Shown here: positions 13,245 through 20,816 of the stretch, in pieces
Layout: each line of letters opens with the position of its first letter
Numbering within the stretch: position 1 is the stretch's first letter
Source of the DNA: Ferrimonas balearica
GTDB lineage: Bacteria; Pseudomonadota; Gammaproteobacteria; Enterobacterales; Shewanellaceae
NCBI RefSeq assembly: GCF_019802055.1
Contig: NZ_JAHVHW010000004.1
Span: 620,001 to 684,000, forward strand
DNA: 64,000 nucleotides
Direction: 5' to 3'
Notes under the pieces: generated by a model
What the model was told of the DNA's origin: nothing
Seen by the model: only the letters and a program-made list of their open reading frames with translations
The model's database searches: none
Translations under genes and position numbers: made by a program

Positions 13245-14483
13245 TCAGAGATAGAGAGTACGCCGTTGTGTCCAGACCATGGAGTGGTCGGCAAAGGGCA
13301 GCATCCAGATGGCGGTACGGTCATCCAGGTAGAGGCGATAGAACACCAGCTCTTCCCGGCCCAGTTCGCTTTTTCTGAACTCGCGATAGAGCCGTTTCGC
13401 CATGTCAGACAGCCGATTGGGTGAGGAAAGCTCCACCGACGTAGGAGTGACGGTATAACGCGTCACGCGCCGCTCGCCCCAGCGCTCTTCGGTTTCAATG
13501 TAACGGCCACGAACCCGGTACTTCACCGGCGTGGTATGGCAATCCTCATCGGTCACACAGGCGGCAAAATAGAACAGACCGCTGTGGGCTTCGAGGGGCA
13601 CCGCCGAGATGCGAAGGTCGGCCCGGGCCAGGCGCTCATCCTGATCCAGCTTAAAGTAGGCGTCTCCAAAATAGAGCTGCTCAACCATGCCACCGGTGTC
13701 CTCACCCAGCTCTTCGAAGCGCAGAGCGTTATAGGTTTTCTCCTCCATCCGGATCTTGGTGGAGAGAAACTCCGACAACTGCTGTTGGCCGCCGTTATCC
13801 GCGGCGCCAAAGATGCTGATCAGGCTCTGTCCGGGACATTGCCCATCGGTATAGCCGGGGCAGATCACCAGACTGTCTCCCTGCCCGGTCAGCAGAGCCA
13901 TGCCCTGGAAACGCTCAAAGGGCGGCTTCCAGCCGGGCTCCGGCACCAGTTGATTGGCAATTCGACCTGACAACACGCTGGCATCAACCGGGGCAGTGCC
14001 GGGCTCCGTAAGCACCCACACCGGGCCCGCCACTCCACTGACCCGCCCCGGCAGATGCTGCTCGTTGTAGCGGGCTCGGGGTGAGGTATCCAGCCACAGC
14101 AGAACCCCAACCAGCAGCGCCAGAATCACCAGCACCATCGCGGCCAGCAGCGGTTTGAGGGGTACCCGTTTTACGTGGGTCTGGGACTCGGGAAGGTGCA
14201 GGATGTAGCCGCGCCGGGGCACGGTTTTCAATTCAATGTCCGGGTAAGGGGCCAGTTTTTTCCGCAGGGTACTCAGCGCATTTTGCAACGAGGAGTCACC
14301 CACCACGCGACCGGGCCAGCCCGCTTCCATCAACGCACTTTTGCTGACCACCTGGCCGGATTCGGCGTGCAACGCCTCGAGAATACGAGCCTCAGTAAAG
14401 GTCAGTTCGGTCGAGAGTTGGGTGGAAATGTCCACCAGAATCAGCTTGTCGGGGTCGAATCGCAGTTGCGGGGAGAGTCGCAC
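13245..14483 (-). CDS. ToxR/CadC-like membrane transcriptional regulator
   Basis: A longer frame starts at 14549, but that extension runs through the terminator of the upstream cytochrome gene. GTG 14483 has a GGAGG 6 nt upstream and is preferred, giving 412 aa. The N-terminal winged helix (to about residue 105) ends in TVPRRGYIL. One transmembrane helix follows (PLLAAMVLVILALLVGVLLWL, about 112-132), then a large periplasmic domain with paired Cys. CadC/ToxR relatives sense periplasmic signals directly and bind DNA without release. It follows the multiheme cytochrome gene on the same strand, so that gene and the M60 gene are plausible targets; this is inference. Confidence 0.8.
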   Translation of the reverse strand: MRLSPQLRFDPDKLILVDISTQLSTELTFTEARILEALHAESGQVVSKSALMEAGWPGRVVGDSSLQNALSTLRKKLAPYPDIELKTVPRRGYILHLPESQTHVKRVPLKPLLAAMVLVILALLVGVLLWLDTSPRARYNEQHLPGRVSGVAGPVWVLTEPGTAPVDASVLSGRIANQLVPEPGWKPPFERFQGMALLTGQGDSLVICPGYTDGQCPGQSLISIFGAADNGGQQQLSEFLSTKIRMEEKTYNALRFEELGEDTGGMVEQLYFGDAYFKLDQDERLARADLRISAVPLEAHSGLFYFAACVTDEDCHTTPVKYRVRGRYIETEERWGERRVTRYTVTPTSVELSSPNRLSDMAKRLYREFRKSELGREELVFYRLYLDDRTAIWMLPFADHSMVWTQRRTLYL

Positions 14484-14513
14484 AGGCAGCCTCCGGTAAT
14501 GCGCCGAAAGATG

Positions 14514-14541
14514 GGAAAAAAATGCCCCACCCAAGGTGGGG
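14514..14541 (-). terminator. Intrinsic terminator of the multiheme cytochrome gene
   Basis: On the minus strand CCCCACC pairs with GGTGGGG and is followed by CATTTTTTT. It lies between the cytochrome stop codon (14580) and the GTG start of the regulator (14483). Confidence 0.8.
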
Positions 14542-14579
14542 TGAGGCATCCTAACATCGGTATTTGCAGGGGGGTAGGG

Positions 14580-16871
14580 TTACAGCTTGTGAGCCTGTTT
14601 CAGATTGTCCACAGAGTGACAAACCGCACAGGATTCCACTTCCAGCTGCTCCAGCGGCACACCAAAGCGACCACCATGTTGCTCCATGTGGGCACGCACC
14701 GCCGGAACGATCTCCAGCTGGCCTTGTGCATTGGGCTTCTTGGCATGACAGGCGTAGCAGGTGGCAGACACTGGAGACACGTAGGCATCCACACTGATGT
14801 CAGTGGCCGGGTGCGCCTGGGAATCCGGGTTGTAGTCCAGATCCAACGCCAGCGGGCGGCCTACCTGGCTCAGACGGTCAACACCGAAGCTGTCGCCTTC
14901 GTGGCAGCGGGTACAGTTGGCCAGATCCGCCGGGTACTCCACGTTACGAACGCCATTTTCCATCGACTGAGTGGCGCGCTGGTTGGCGTGGAGGGAGTGC
15001 ATCCACACCTTGTGATCCGGGTGGGTCACGGTCAGCTCTTCCACAAAGTACTTGTCGCCGGCCTGAGTGTGCAGTTCGCGAATCGCCTGAGTTGGCGGAG
15101 TGTTCGGGTTGTGACAGGCCAGACAGGGGTCTACCGCATCGGCGGTGGAGCTGACAAAGCCTGACTGGCTGCGAACCGCCATCGCACGTTCCATACGGGG
15201 CAGCAGGTGCTCGCCCAACTCATCGTCATCGTGACCGGAGAAGCAGGTGGTGTCCGCCAGCGCCTTGTTCATCTCCGTCTTGCGGCTGTGACAGTTGCGG
15301 CAGCTCAGTTCGGTGTTGTCGCTGGCCTCGTCGTAACCGTGGCAGCTGCCGCACTTGGCGTTGCTGACGATCATCGGACGGGCGTCGGCTTCAGCATCGG
15401 TCAGGCCATCCTTGGTGAAGTACCAGCGTTCGTTATAGGCGGCATTCTTAGCGTGACCGGCAGTGTCACAATCCACCAGATTCTGCTCTGGATCGAAGCA
15501 GTAGATCAGGCGGTTGGAGATAAAGCCGCTGTCGTTCAGCAGGTCACCGGAGATCGCATCCTGAGTCACGATGGGGCCCAGCTTGTAGACGTAGACGCCC
15601 GCTTGCTGTTCACCGCCGAGGTAGGGCTTGGTGCGCGGACGCTCACCGTCCGGCGTGTAGCCGCCGTCGATGGAATCGCCGTGCTTCTTGTTGCTCTTCA
15701 CGAAGATGCTGTAACCGCGGGAGTTGGTGAAGTCCACGGAGGCACCCCAGTTAACGTACATCTGGAGGTTTTTGATCCAGGTGGCGTTGCCCGGGTTGGC
15801 CGCGTCCAGAACCAGACGCTCACCGGCACGGTCACGCAGCGAGAAGCTGATCAGCGCATAGTGCTCACCGGCCGCCTCACCCACTTCAGCGCCATCCACC
15901 AGTTTGGCGGCTTCCACGTCAACGGTCACGATGCCACGCTGATCTTCAGCCTGAGCCTTCTGGTAGCCGCCAAGGTGTGCGTCATTGATGGATTGCGCAC
16001 TGTGGCACTCAACGCAGTTTTCGTTGGTGGGTTGACCGGCATGGTCATAGATGGGGTTGCTGGCCAGATCGTGGCAGCTTTCACAGGTTTCACGGGTCGG
16101 TACCGTCTGCCAGTTCAGCGCCTGCGCCAGGTCGGTCCGGGCTTCAGTCTCGTGGCAGCTTGAGCAGTTGCCCACCGGACGGGAGCTCAGGCCGATATGT
16201 ACCTGGTGAGCCAGTACCGGCCACACCTTGTCGGCGTCGCTCATCTTGTTGCCAGCGTGACAGCTGGCGCAACTGGCGGTCTCGTCACCACCGTGCACAA
16301 TGGTATCGATAGACTCGTGGCAGCTCAGGCAGCGCGCGTCATCGATGATATTGCGGGTTTCGGTCGGTTCCGTGCCATCCGCCATGGCGTCCAGACGGGC
16401 AGTGGCTTCCGGGTAGCGGCTGGTGGCGGGTACGGTCAACAGCACCCGCTGAGGGAATTCAGTATTGTAGAGGCCATCCAGCTTGCCGCTGAAGGTATAG
16501 CGGTATTGGCCGTCGCCCAGCTCTTCCAGCGTACCGGCACACTTGCCCGGCTGGCACTTTTCATAACCCAGGACCTGCCACTGGGAGCGCTCGCCATCCG
16601 CATAGGGCTGCAGCTGAACCGCCTGAACCTTAAGGCCCTCAATCCGAATCACCGGAAAGTCCAGCTCATTGCGGGCATCAAACTCAAGTGCCAGGCGCCC
16701 CTCCACCATCTGGGTGTCGGTGATCGCAACGGTCAGCACTTCGGCAACCGGTGATACCAGGCCACCATCCTCGCCCGGGGCGCCATCCTTGCCGTCCTGA
16801 CAGCCAGTCAGGCCCAGCAGCATGGCGGTCGCCAGCGTCGCAGACCATCGATTTACTGCGTACTTCATCAT
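14580..16871 (-). CDS. OmcA/MtrC-family outer-membrane multiheme cytochrome c, 11 CxxCH
   Basis: 763 aa lipoprotein (lipobox LGLTGC, Cys24). I count eleven canonical heme motifs. Five lie in the N-terminal half (CLSCH, CASCH, CSSCH, CESCH, CVECH) and six in the C-terminal half (CGSCH, CRNCH, CLACH, CTRCH, CYACH, CAVCH), separated by beta-rich regions. A further CFSGH looks like a decayed site. Family members sit on the cell surface and pass electrons to metal oxides or flavins. Eleven hemes is the UndA-type count rather than the ten of OmcA/MtrC. No MtrA/MtrB-like partner is in the window, so electrons must come from components encoded elsewhere. Confidence 0.9.
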   Translation of the reverse strand: MMKYAVNRWSATLATAMLLGLTGCQDGKDGAPGEDGGLVSPVAEVLTVAITDTQMVEGRLALEFDARNELDFPVIRIEGLKVQAVQLQPYADGERSQWQVLGYEKCQPGKCAGTLEELGDGQYRYTFSGKLDGLYNTEFPQRVLLTVPATSRYPEATARLDAMADGTEPTETRNIIDDARCLSCHESIDTIVHGGDETASCASCHAGNKMSDADKVWPVLAHQVHIGLSSRPVGNCSSCHETEARTDLAQALNWQTVPTRETCESCHDLASNPIYDHAGQPTNENCVECHSAQSINDAHLGGYQKAQAEDQRGIVTVDVEAAKLVDGAEVGEAAGEHYALISFSLRDRAGERLVLDAANPGNATWIKNLQMYVNWGASVDFTNSRGYSIFVKSNKKHGDSIDGGYTPDGERPRTKPYLGGEQQAGVYVYKLGPIVTQDAISGDLLNDSGFISNRLIYCFDPEQNLVDCDTAGHAKNAAYNERWYFTKDGLTDAEADARPMIVSNAKCGSCHGYDEASDNTELSCRNCHSRKTEMNKALADTTCFSGHDDDELGEHLLPRMERAMAVRSQSGFVSSTADAVDPCLACHNPNTPPTQAIRELHTQAGDKYFVEELTVTHPDHKVWMHSLHANQRATQSMENGVRNVEYPADLANCTRCHEGDSFGVDRLSQVGRPLALDLDYNPDSQAHPATDISVDAYVSPVSATCYACHAKKPNAQGQLEIVPAVRAHMEQHGGRFGVPLEQLEVESCAVCHSVDNLKQAHKL

Positions 16872-17050
16872 CTGTCCTCATCATCTCTTGGCGCCTCGCC
16901 GGGCGCGAAACGAAGCATGACGAAGGGCAAGAGCCGGTTCTGTGAATAAACGACAACTTGGTAACAAACTGGGGGTTAAACAGGGTTTTTAAGCAGCTTT
17001 AAGAGGTTTTAAGGAGGGATTTTGAGAACTTTTTAGTGTTCAGGCACAAA

Positions 17051-17080
17051 AAACGCGCACATTGCTGTGCGCGTTTTTTG
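17051..17080 (-). terminator. Strong intrinsic terminator
   Basis: AAACGCGCACA (17051-17061) pairs perfectly with TGTGCGCGTTT (17066-17076), flanked by A and T tracts. It serves the beta-barrel gene at 17107 (-) and is structurally bidirectional. Confidence 0.85.
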
Positions 17081-17106
17081 TTAACGGGGTAGCGACCGGA
17101 AGCCAC

Positions 17107-17511
17107 TCAGAAGGTGTAGCGGATGCCAATGGCACCGTCGACGCCAAACTTATCCTTACCGTCGAAGTCCAGTTCGGGGGCAATCTGAACGTAGGCGTTC
17201 CAGCGCTGAGTCATATGGAGTTCCAGACCAAAGGGGACACGCACCCCATAGCCATCATCCCACTCAACGAACGCACCGCCACCGACGTACCAGTTGAGCG
17301 GCATATTCTCGATCTGAGTGGCGTTACCACGGGCAAACAGGTAGTCCACCGTCATGCCATCATTGCCGACAAAACCGTTGATGGTGTCGTTCAACTGCAG
17401 CATCACACCCAGGCCCTGGTCATAACCAAAACCCACTTCAATTTTGGCCTCTGCGGCCGCACTTGCGGCGGCGAGCGTCATCGCCGCGCCCGCGAGCATC
17501 CCACGATTCAT
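17107..17511 (-). CDS. Small outer-membrane beta-barrel protein (DUF3996-like)
   Basis: ATG 17511 is chosen over an upstream in-frame start because GGAGGAGA precedes it and the product then begins with a clean signal peptide (MNRGMLAGAAMTLAAASAAAEA). About 134 aa. The mature part is made of alternating polar/hydrophobic strands with aromatic residues and ends in GAIGIRYTF, a terminal Phe typical of outer-membrane barrels. DUF3996 is my closest family guess. Function unknown. It is monocistronic between the NifX-like gene and a terminator. Confidence 0.6.
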   Translation of the reverse strand: MNRGMLAGAAMTLAAASAAAEAKIEVGFGYDQGLGVMLQLNDTINGFVGNDGMTVDYLFARGNATQIENMPLNWYVGGGAFVEWDDGYGVRVPFGLELHMTQRWNAYVQIAPELDFDGKDKFGVDGAIGIRYTF

Positions 17512-17613
17512 GGTCTCTCCTCCGGTGTTCAAATGTTGGCCACATTGGCATGAGCCAGTCGAGGATGCAAGTTTCACGGGCCCGGACGCCTGCTCCGTTC
17601 AGGTCCGGGTAAA

Positions 17614-18093
17614 CTATCCCCGCTTCAGCCCGGTAATGGTAAAGCCTGAGTGCGGCGCGTTGGCAGGCGCCAGACGCGGTGCAGCGGACTCATGGCCACC
17701 ACAACCACACCCTCCACCGCAGCCCCCGCCACAGCCGCCTTTCTTGTCATGCTGCCGGGAGGGGTTAACCGCCGATTCCGGCATCGCCAACAGCAAGCCC
17801 TGTCGCCACAAGGAGATAACCGCATCCGGGTCCACGCCCCTGGGCGCGCGCAGCACCTCGATCCCCGCTGCCTTCAGCTTGCCGAAGAGCCGTTGCCCGA
17901 TCTGATCCACCACAACCGCGGCCACCCCCTGCTGTTTAATCAGGTTCAGCATCGCTTTCTTGTCCGCGCAGCCACCCTTCAGCGCCGGGTTGGTCATGCG
18001 TTGACGAATGCCAGCAGCGTCGGCGAACGCCAGCTCCTGACAACGGGTGAAATGGGGGGCCAGACGTTCACGTCCTACTGGGATGGCAATCAT
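17614..18093 (-). CDS. NifX/NifB-type iron-molybdenum cofactor-binding domain protein
   Basis: 159 aa. The dinitrogenase iron-molybdenum cofactor-binding fold (about residues 1-110: MIAIPVGRERLAPHF..., ALKGGCADKKAML, VVVDQIGQRL) is followed by a Gly-Cys-rich, metal-binding-looking tail of GGCGGGCGGGCGCGGH type. No nitrogenase genes are present, so this belongs to the stand-alone NifX-like proteins that accompany DUF134 regulators. Its start overlaps the DUF134 stop by 4 bp, giving translational coupling. Likely role: metal or cluster binding or sensing; not established. Confidence 0.8.
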   Translation of the reverse strand: MIAIPVGRERLAPHFTRCQELAFADAAGIRQRMTNPALKGGCADKKAMLNLIKQQGVAAVVVDQIGQRLFGKLKAAGIEVLRAPRGVDPDAVISLWRQGLLLAMPESAVNPSRQHDKKGGCGGGCGGGCGCGGHESAAPRLAPANAPHSGFTITGLKRG

Positions 18094-18389
18094 TGGGGAG
18101 ACACTCCTTCGAACTCAGACGGCAGCTCAATGGCGTGTCCCCGGGTGATCGCTTCCGCTATCTTGCGCCGCGCCCGTCCCAGAGCATTGCCCAGCGTCTG
18201 CCGCGACACCCCCATGCGCTCTGCCGCCTGCAACTGGTTCAGCCCCTGAGCATCCACCAGGCTGATGGCCTCAAACTCCTCGGCGGTCAGACGCTGGCGC
18301 GGCAGGTCCCGGGCGGGAATGCCGTTGGGCTTAAACAGGCTGCAGGGCGCGGTGGCACACAGGCATCTGGGCTTTCGTGGACGTACCAT
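18090..18389 (-). CDS. DUF134 (UPF0251) family DNA-binding protein
   Basis: About 99 aa. N-terminal MVRPRKPRCLC with Cys residues is characteristic of UPF0251/DUF134. The C-terminal sigma-like helix-turn-helix reads LNQLQAAERMGVSRQTLGNALGRARRKIAEAI. ATG 18389 is chosen with GGAG 5 nt upstream rather than an earlier GTG. The protein is co-transcribed with the NifX-like gene. A 34-bp palindrome starts 16 bp upstream, so it is probably autoregulated. Confidence 0.85.
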   Translation of the reverse strand: MVRPRKPRCLCATAPCSLFKPNGIPARDLPRQRLTAEEFEAISLVDAQGLNQLQAAERMGVSRQTLGNALGRARRKIAEAITRGHAIELPSEFEGVSPQ

Positions 18390-18405
18390 CAACACTCCGT
18401 CTCAA

Positions 18406-18439
18406 AAGATGGTTATTGGCATATGCCAATAACCATCTT
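18406..18439. promoter_or_regulatory. 34-bp perfect palindrome between DUF134 and the amidohydrolase gene
   Basis: The half-site AAGATGGTTATTGGCAT (18406-18422) is followed directly by its exact reverse complement (18423-18439). The core ATTGGCATATGCCAAT is symmetric. There is no spacer and no T-tract, so an operator is more likely than a terminator. It lies 16 bp from the DUF134 start codon, consistent with autoregulation. Confidence 0.75.
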
Positions 18440-18563
18440 GACCGGGAACGCCATCCTGCGCTGTGAAATCGATCGCAAACCGACGAAAGGCTCAACCGCC
18501 ACACCACGGGCTAAGTGAATGACTACACTGACGATGCGACGATTTCTGTATAAAGGGCTTCGA

Positions 18564-20276
18564 ATGAAAACCATCTGGCTGCTGTTACTGTTCACCTTGT
18601 TCACTCCCGCTCTGCTGGCCGCCGACAGCGAGACCCTCTACTTTGGCGGGCCGATCATCACCATGGAGCCGGAGCAGCCCAGCGCGGAAGCGGTGGTCAC
18701 CCAGGGGCCCACAATCCAGTTTGTCGGCACGCTGGCCGAAGCGCAGAAACGGTATCCGGACGCCAGCCCCCATGACCTCAAGGGGCAGACCCTGATGCCG
18801 GGCTTTATCGAGCAGCACCTGCATCCGATTCTGGGGGCACTGGCACTGTCTGTGCCGGTGATCGCCCCGGAAGCCTGGGAGCTACCGGATCGCACCTGGC
18901 CTGCGGTCACGGCCCAGTTTGATTACCTGGCCGCCCTGAAAACGGCGGAAACCGAGATGACCGATCCCAACGCCACCCTGTGGACCTGGGGTTACCACCA
19001 CCTCTACCATGGCCGCCTTAACCGCGCCATGCTGGATGGCATCAGCCGTACCCGCCCCATTGGTGTCTGGCACCGCTCAGCGCATGAGTTCTACGCCAAT
19101 ACCGCCCTGCTGGAAAAGTACGGCCTGACGGAAGAAGCGCTGGCCACAGCCCCCGCAGATGCCCAGGCCCAGACGGATCTGGATAAGGGGCATTTCTATG
19201 AAAACGGGGCCCTGGTTTTCTTTCTGCCACGGGTGATTGAGGATCTCGCTTCCGAAACCCGCTTCCGGGCCGGGCTGAACTCGATGATCACCATGTTGCA
19301 CCGCAATGGGGTTACCGCCTACAACGAACCCGGCGCCCTGGTGGTGCCCGCCATCGCCGATCTCTACACGGAGATCCTGGCCGCCGACAGCACACCGATG
19401 TACTCCTTCTTTACCGCCGAATCCAAGTCCCCCTATCTCAAGCATGGGGCCGGACCGGAGCTGGTGGCCGCAGTTGAGGCGCAGACCCGCCTGTTGCCGG
19501 AAACCGGCAAGGTGCGCTACTTCGACAAGCAGGTGAAGATCCTGTTTGACGGCGCCATCATCTCCCAGCTGATGCAGATGAAGGACGGCTACCTGGATGG
19601 GCATAAAGGGGAGTGGATCCAGGATCCGGAACAGACCCGCGCCATCATCGAAACCTTCTGGGATCAGGACTATCAGATCCTGGTTCACACCAATGGTGAT
19701 CAAGGTCTGGAGGAGTTGCTCGCCATTCTGGAAGCGCAGCAGAAGCGCCGTCCGCGAAAGGATCACCGATTGACGGTGGTGCACTTTGCCAACGCCACCC
19801 CGGAGCAGGTGAAACGGATAGCCGAACTGGGCGCTATCGTCAGCGCCAACCCCTATTACATCACCGGTTTTGGCAATAAATACGCGGAAGTGGGATTAGG
19901 CCCGGAGCGGGCCCACGCCATGGTGCGACTGGCGGAGGTGGTGGAGGCGGGAATCCCCCTCTCCCTCCACTCCGACCTGCCCATGGCGCCGGCGGATCCT
20001 CTGTTTTTGGTCTGGTGTGCCGTTAACCGGCAAACCAATGAAGGCAACGTGTTGCGCCCGGACCTGGCCATCAGCCTGGACGACGCCCTGCGTGGCATCA
20101 CCATCGACGCGGCTCACTCCTGGCGGATGGAGCAGGAGCTGGGCAGCATCAAGGCAGGCAAGATCGCCAACTTTACCCTGCTGGACCAGAACCCCTACAA
20201 GGTCCCTCCGAAAAAGCTGAACCAGATCGAGGTGATGGGCACCGTGTTTGAGGGTCGCTGGTTCCCGGTTCGCTGA
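18564..20276 (+). CDS. Exported amidohydrolase family protein (YtcJ-like)
   Basis: 570 aa from ATG 18564. An earlier in-frame ATG would put 15 residues before the signal peptide (MKTIWLLLLFTLFTPALLA), so it is rejected. The amidohydrolase-3 fold shows the metal-binding HxH motif in FIEQHLHP, a His in LVHTNGDQ and the distal LHSDLPMAPADP. It closes with the usual KAGKIANFTLLDQNP beta-sandwich segment. Probably a periplasmic metal-dependent hydrolase of unknown substrate. It is followed directly by repeat copy A. Confidence 0.85.
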   Translation: MKTIWLLLLFTLFTPALLAADSETLYFGGPIITMEPEQPSAEAVVTQGPTIQFVGTLAEAQKRYPDASPHDLKGQTLMPGFIEQHLHPILGALALSVPVIAPEAWELPDRTWPAVTAQFDYLAALKTAETEMTDPNATLWTWGYHHLYHGRLNRAMLDGISRTRPIGVWHRSAHEFYANTALLEKYGLTEEALATAPADAQAQTDLDKGHFYENGALVFFLPRVIEDLASETRFRAGLNSMITMLHRNGVTAYNEPGALVVPAIADLYTEILAADSTPMYSFFTAESKSPYLKHGAGPELVAAVEAQTRLLPETGKVRYFDKQVKILFDGAIISQLMQMKDGYLDGHKGEWIQDPEQTRAIIETFWDQDYQILVHTNGDQGLEELLAILEAQQKRRPRKDHRLTVVHFANATPEQVKRIAELGAIVSANPYYITGFGNKYAEVGLGPERAHAMVRLAEVVEAGIPLSLHSDLPMAPADPLFLVWCAVNRQTNEGNVLRPDLAISLDDALRGITIDAAHSWRMEQELGSIKAGKIANFTLLDQNPYKVPPKKLNQIEVMGTVFEGRWFPVR

Positions 20277-20337
20277 CGAACTCTGTGCCGACAGGAGCTA
20301 CTCTCCAATGCATCACGAGAGCTTTACGCAAGGCCCT

Positions 20338-20715
20338 CACGGCGATAGCCGTCCCCCCTACGCCGACTCGCGGCGCCGAACGGGAGCGACTGGGCATGAA
20401 GCCGAGGGCCAGGGGTGAGAGCCGATAGGCACGAGCGCGAAGCCAAGGATGGCGTAGCCGGGCTTTTGAACGGAGCAGGGACTGCGCAGTGAAAAAGGTC
20501 CGAGTGGCCAGCCGAGCATGGGTGAACGCCGATAGGCGTGAACGCGGAGCCATGGAGGGCGGAGCCGGCTTTTTGGAAAGGGTATGGATAGCCCTTTCCA
20601 AAAACGAGTCTGGCCAGAGCTGAAATGAGAAGGAGAGGGAGTGAGGGGTTTTCGCCGCGCCGGAGGCAAAGGGGTGTCCAGAGGGGCAAGGCCCCTTTGG
20701 TGCCCGCCGGGGCAC
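20338..20715 (-). repeat. Long intergenic repeat, copy A
   Basis: Near-identical over most of its length to copy B at 24090-24477 but inverted. It contains a long hairpin (20571-20606: TTTTTGGAAAGGG-type arms flanking GTATGGATAG) and two degenerate internal units about 107 bp apart. On the minus strand most of the element is free of stop codons in all three frames. The remainder of the 20277-20784 gap shows no gene. Confidence 0.85.
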
Positions 20716-20784
20716 ACCCGGCAAAGAGATTGAACTGATCAACGAGTCATCATGCCAACGGCATCCCCTAACCAATCAAATTAA

Positions 20785-20812
20785 AACAAAAAGCCCGCCA
20801 GTTGGCGGGCTT
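20785..20812 (-). terminator. Intrinsic terminator of the DPP-IV-like gene
   Basis: AAGCCCGCCA pairs with TGGCGGGCTT (20791-20800 with 20803-20812), followed on the minus strand by a TTTTTGTTTT run. Confidence 0.85.
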
Positions 20813-20816
20813 CTCT

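Noticed and set aside
14484-14549. ATG 14549 as start of the ToxR-like regulator
   Set aside because: This extension overlaps the terminator of the upstream gene. GTG 14483 has GGAGG 6 nt upstream.
17614-18093. Nitrogenase cofactor pathway gene
   Set aside because: Only the NifX-like domain is present, with no nif genes. The DUF134 partner marks the stand-alone type.
20173-20775. Open frames of 119-200 codons on the minus strand within repeat copy A, and matching plus-strand frames in copy B (24032-24501)
   Set aside because: All three frames are open at once and their translations are low-complexity and frame-shifted versions of the same repeat. The signal is the repeated DNA, not a gene.
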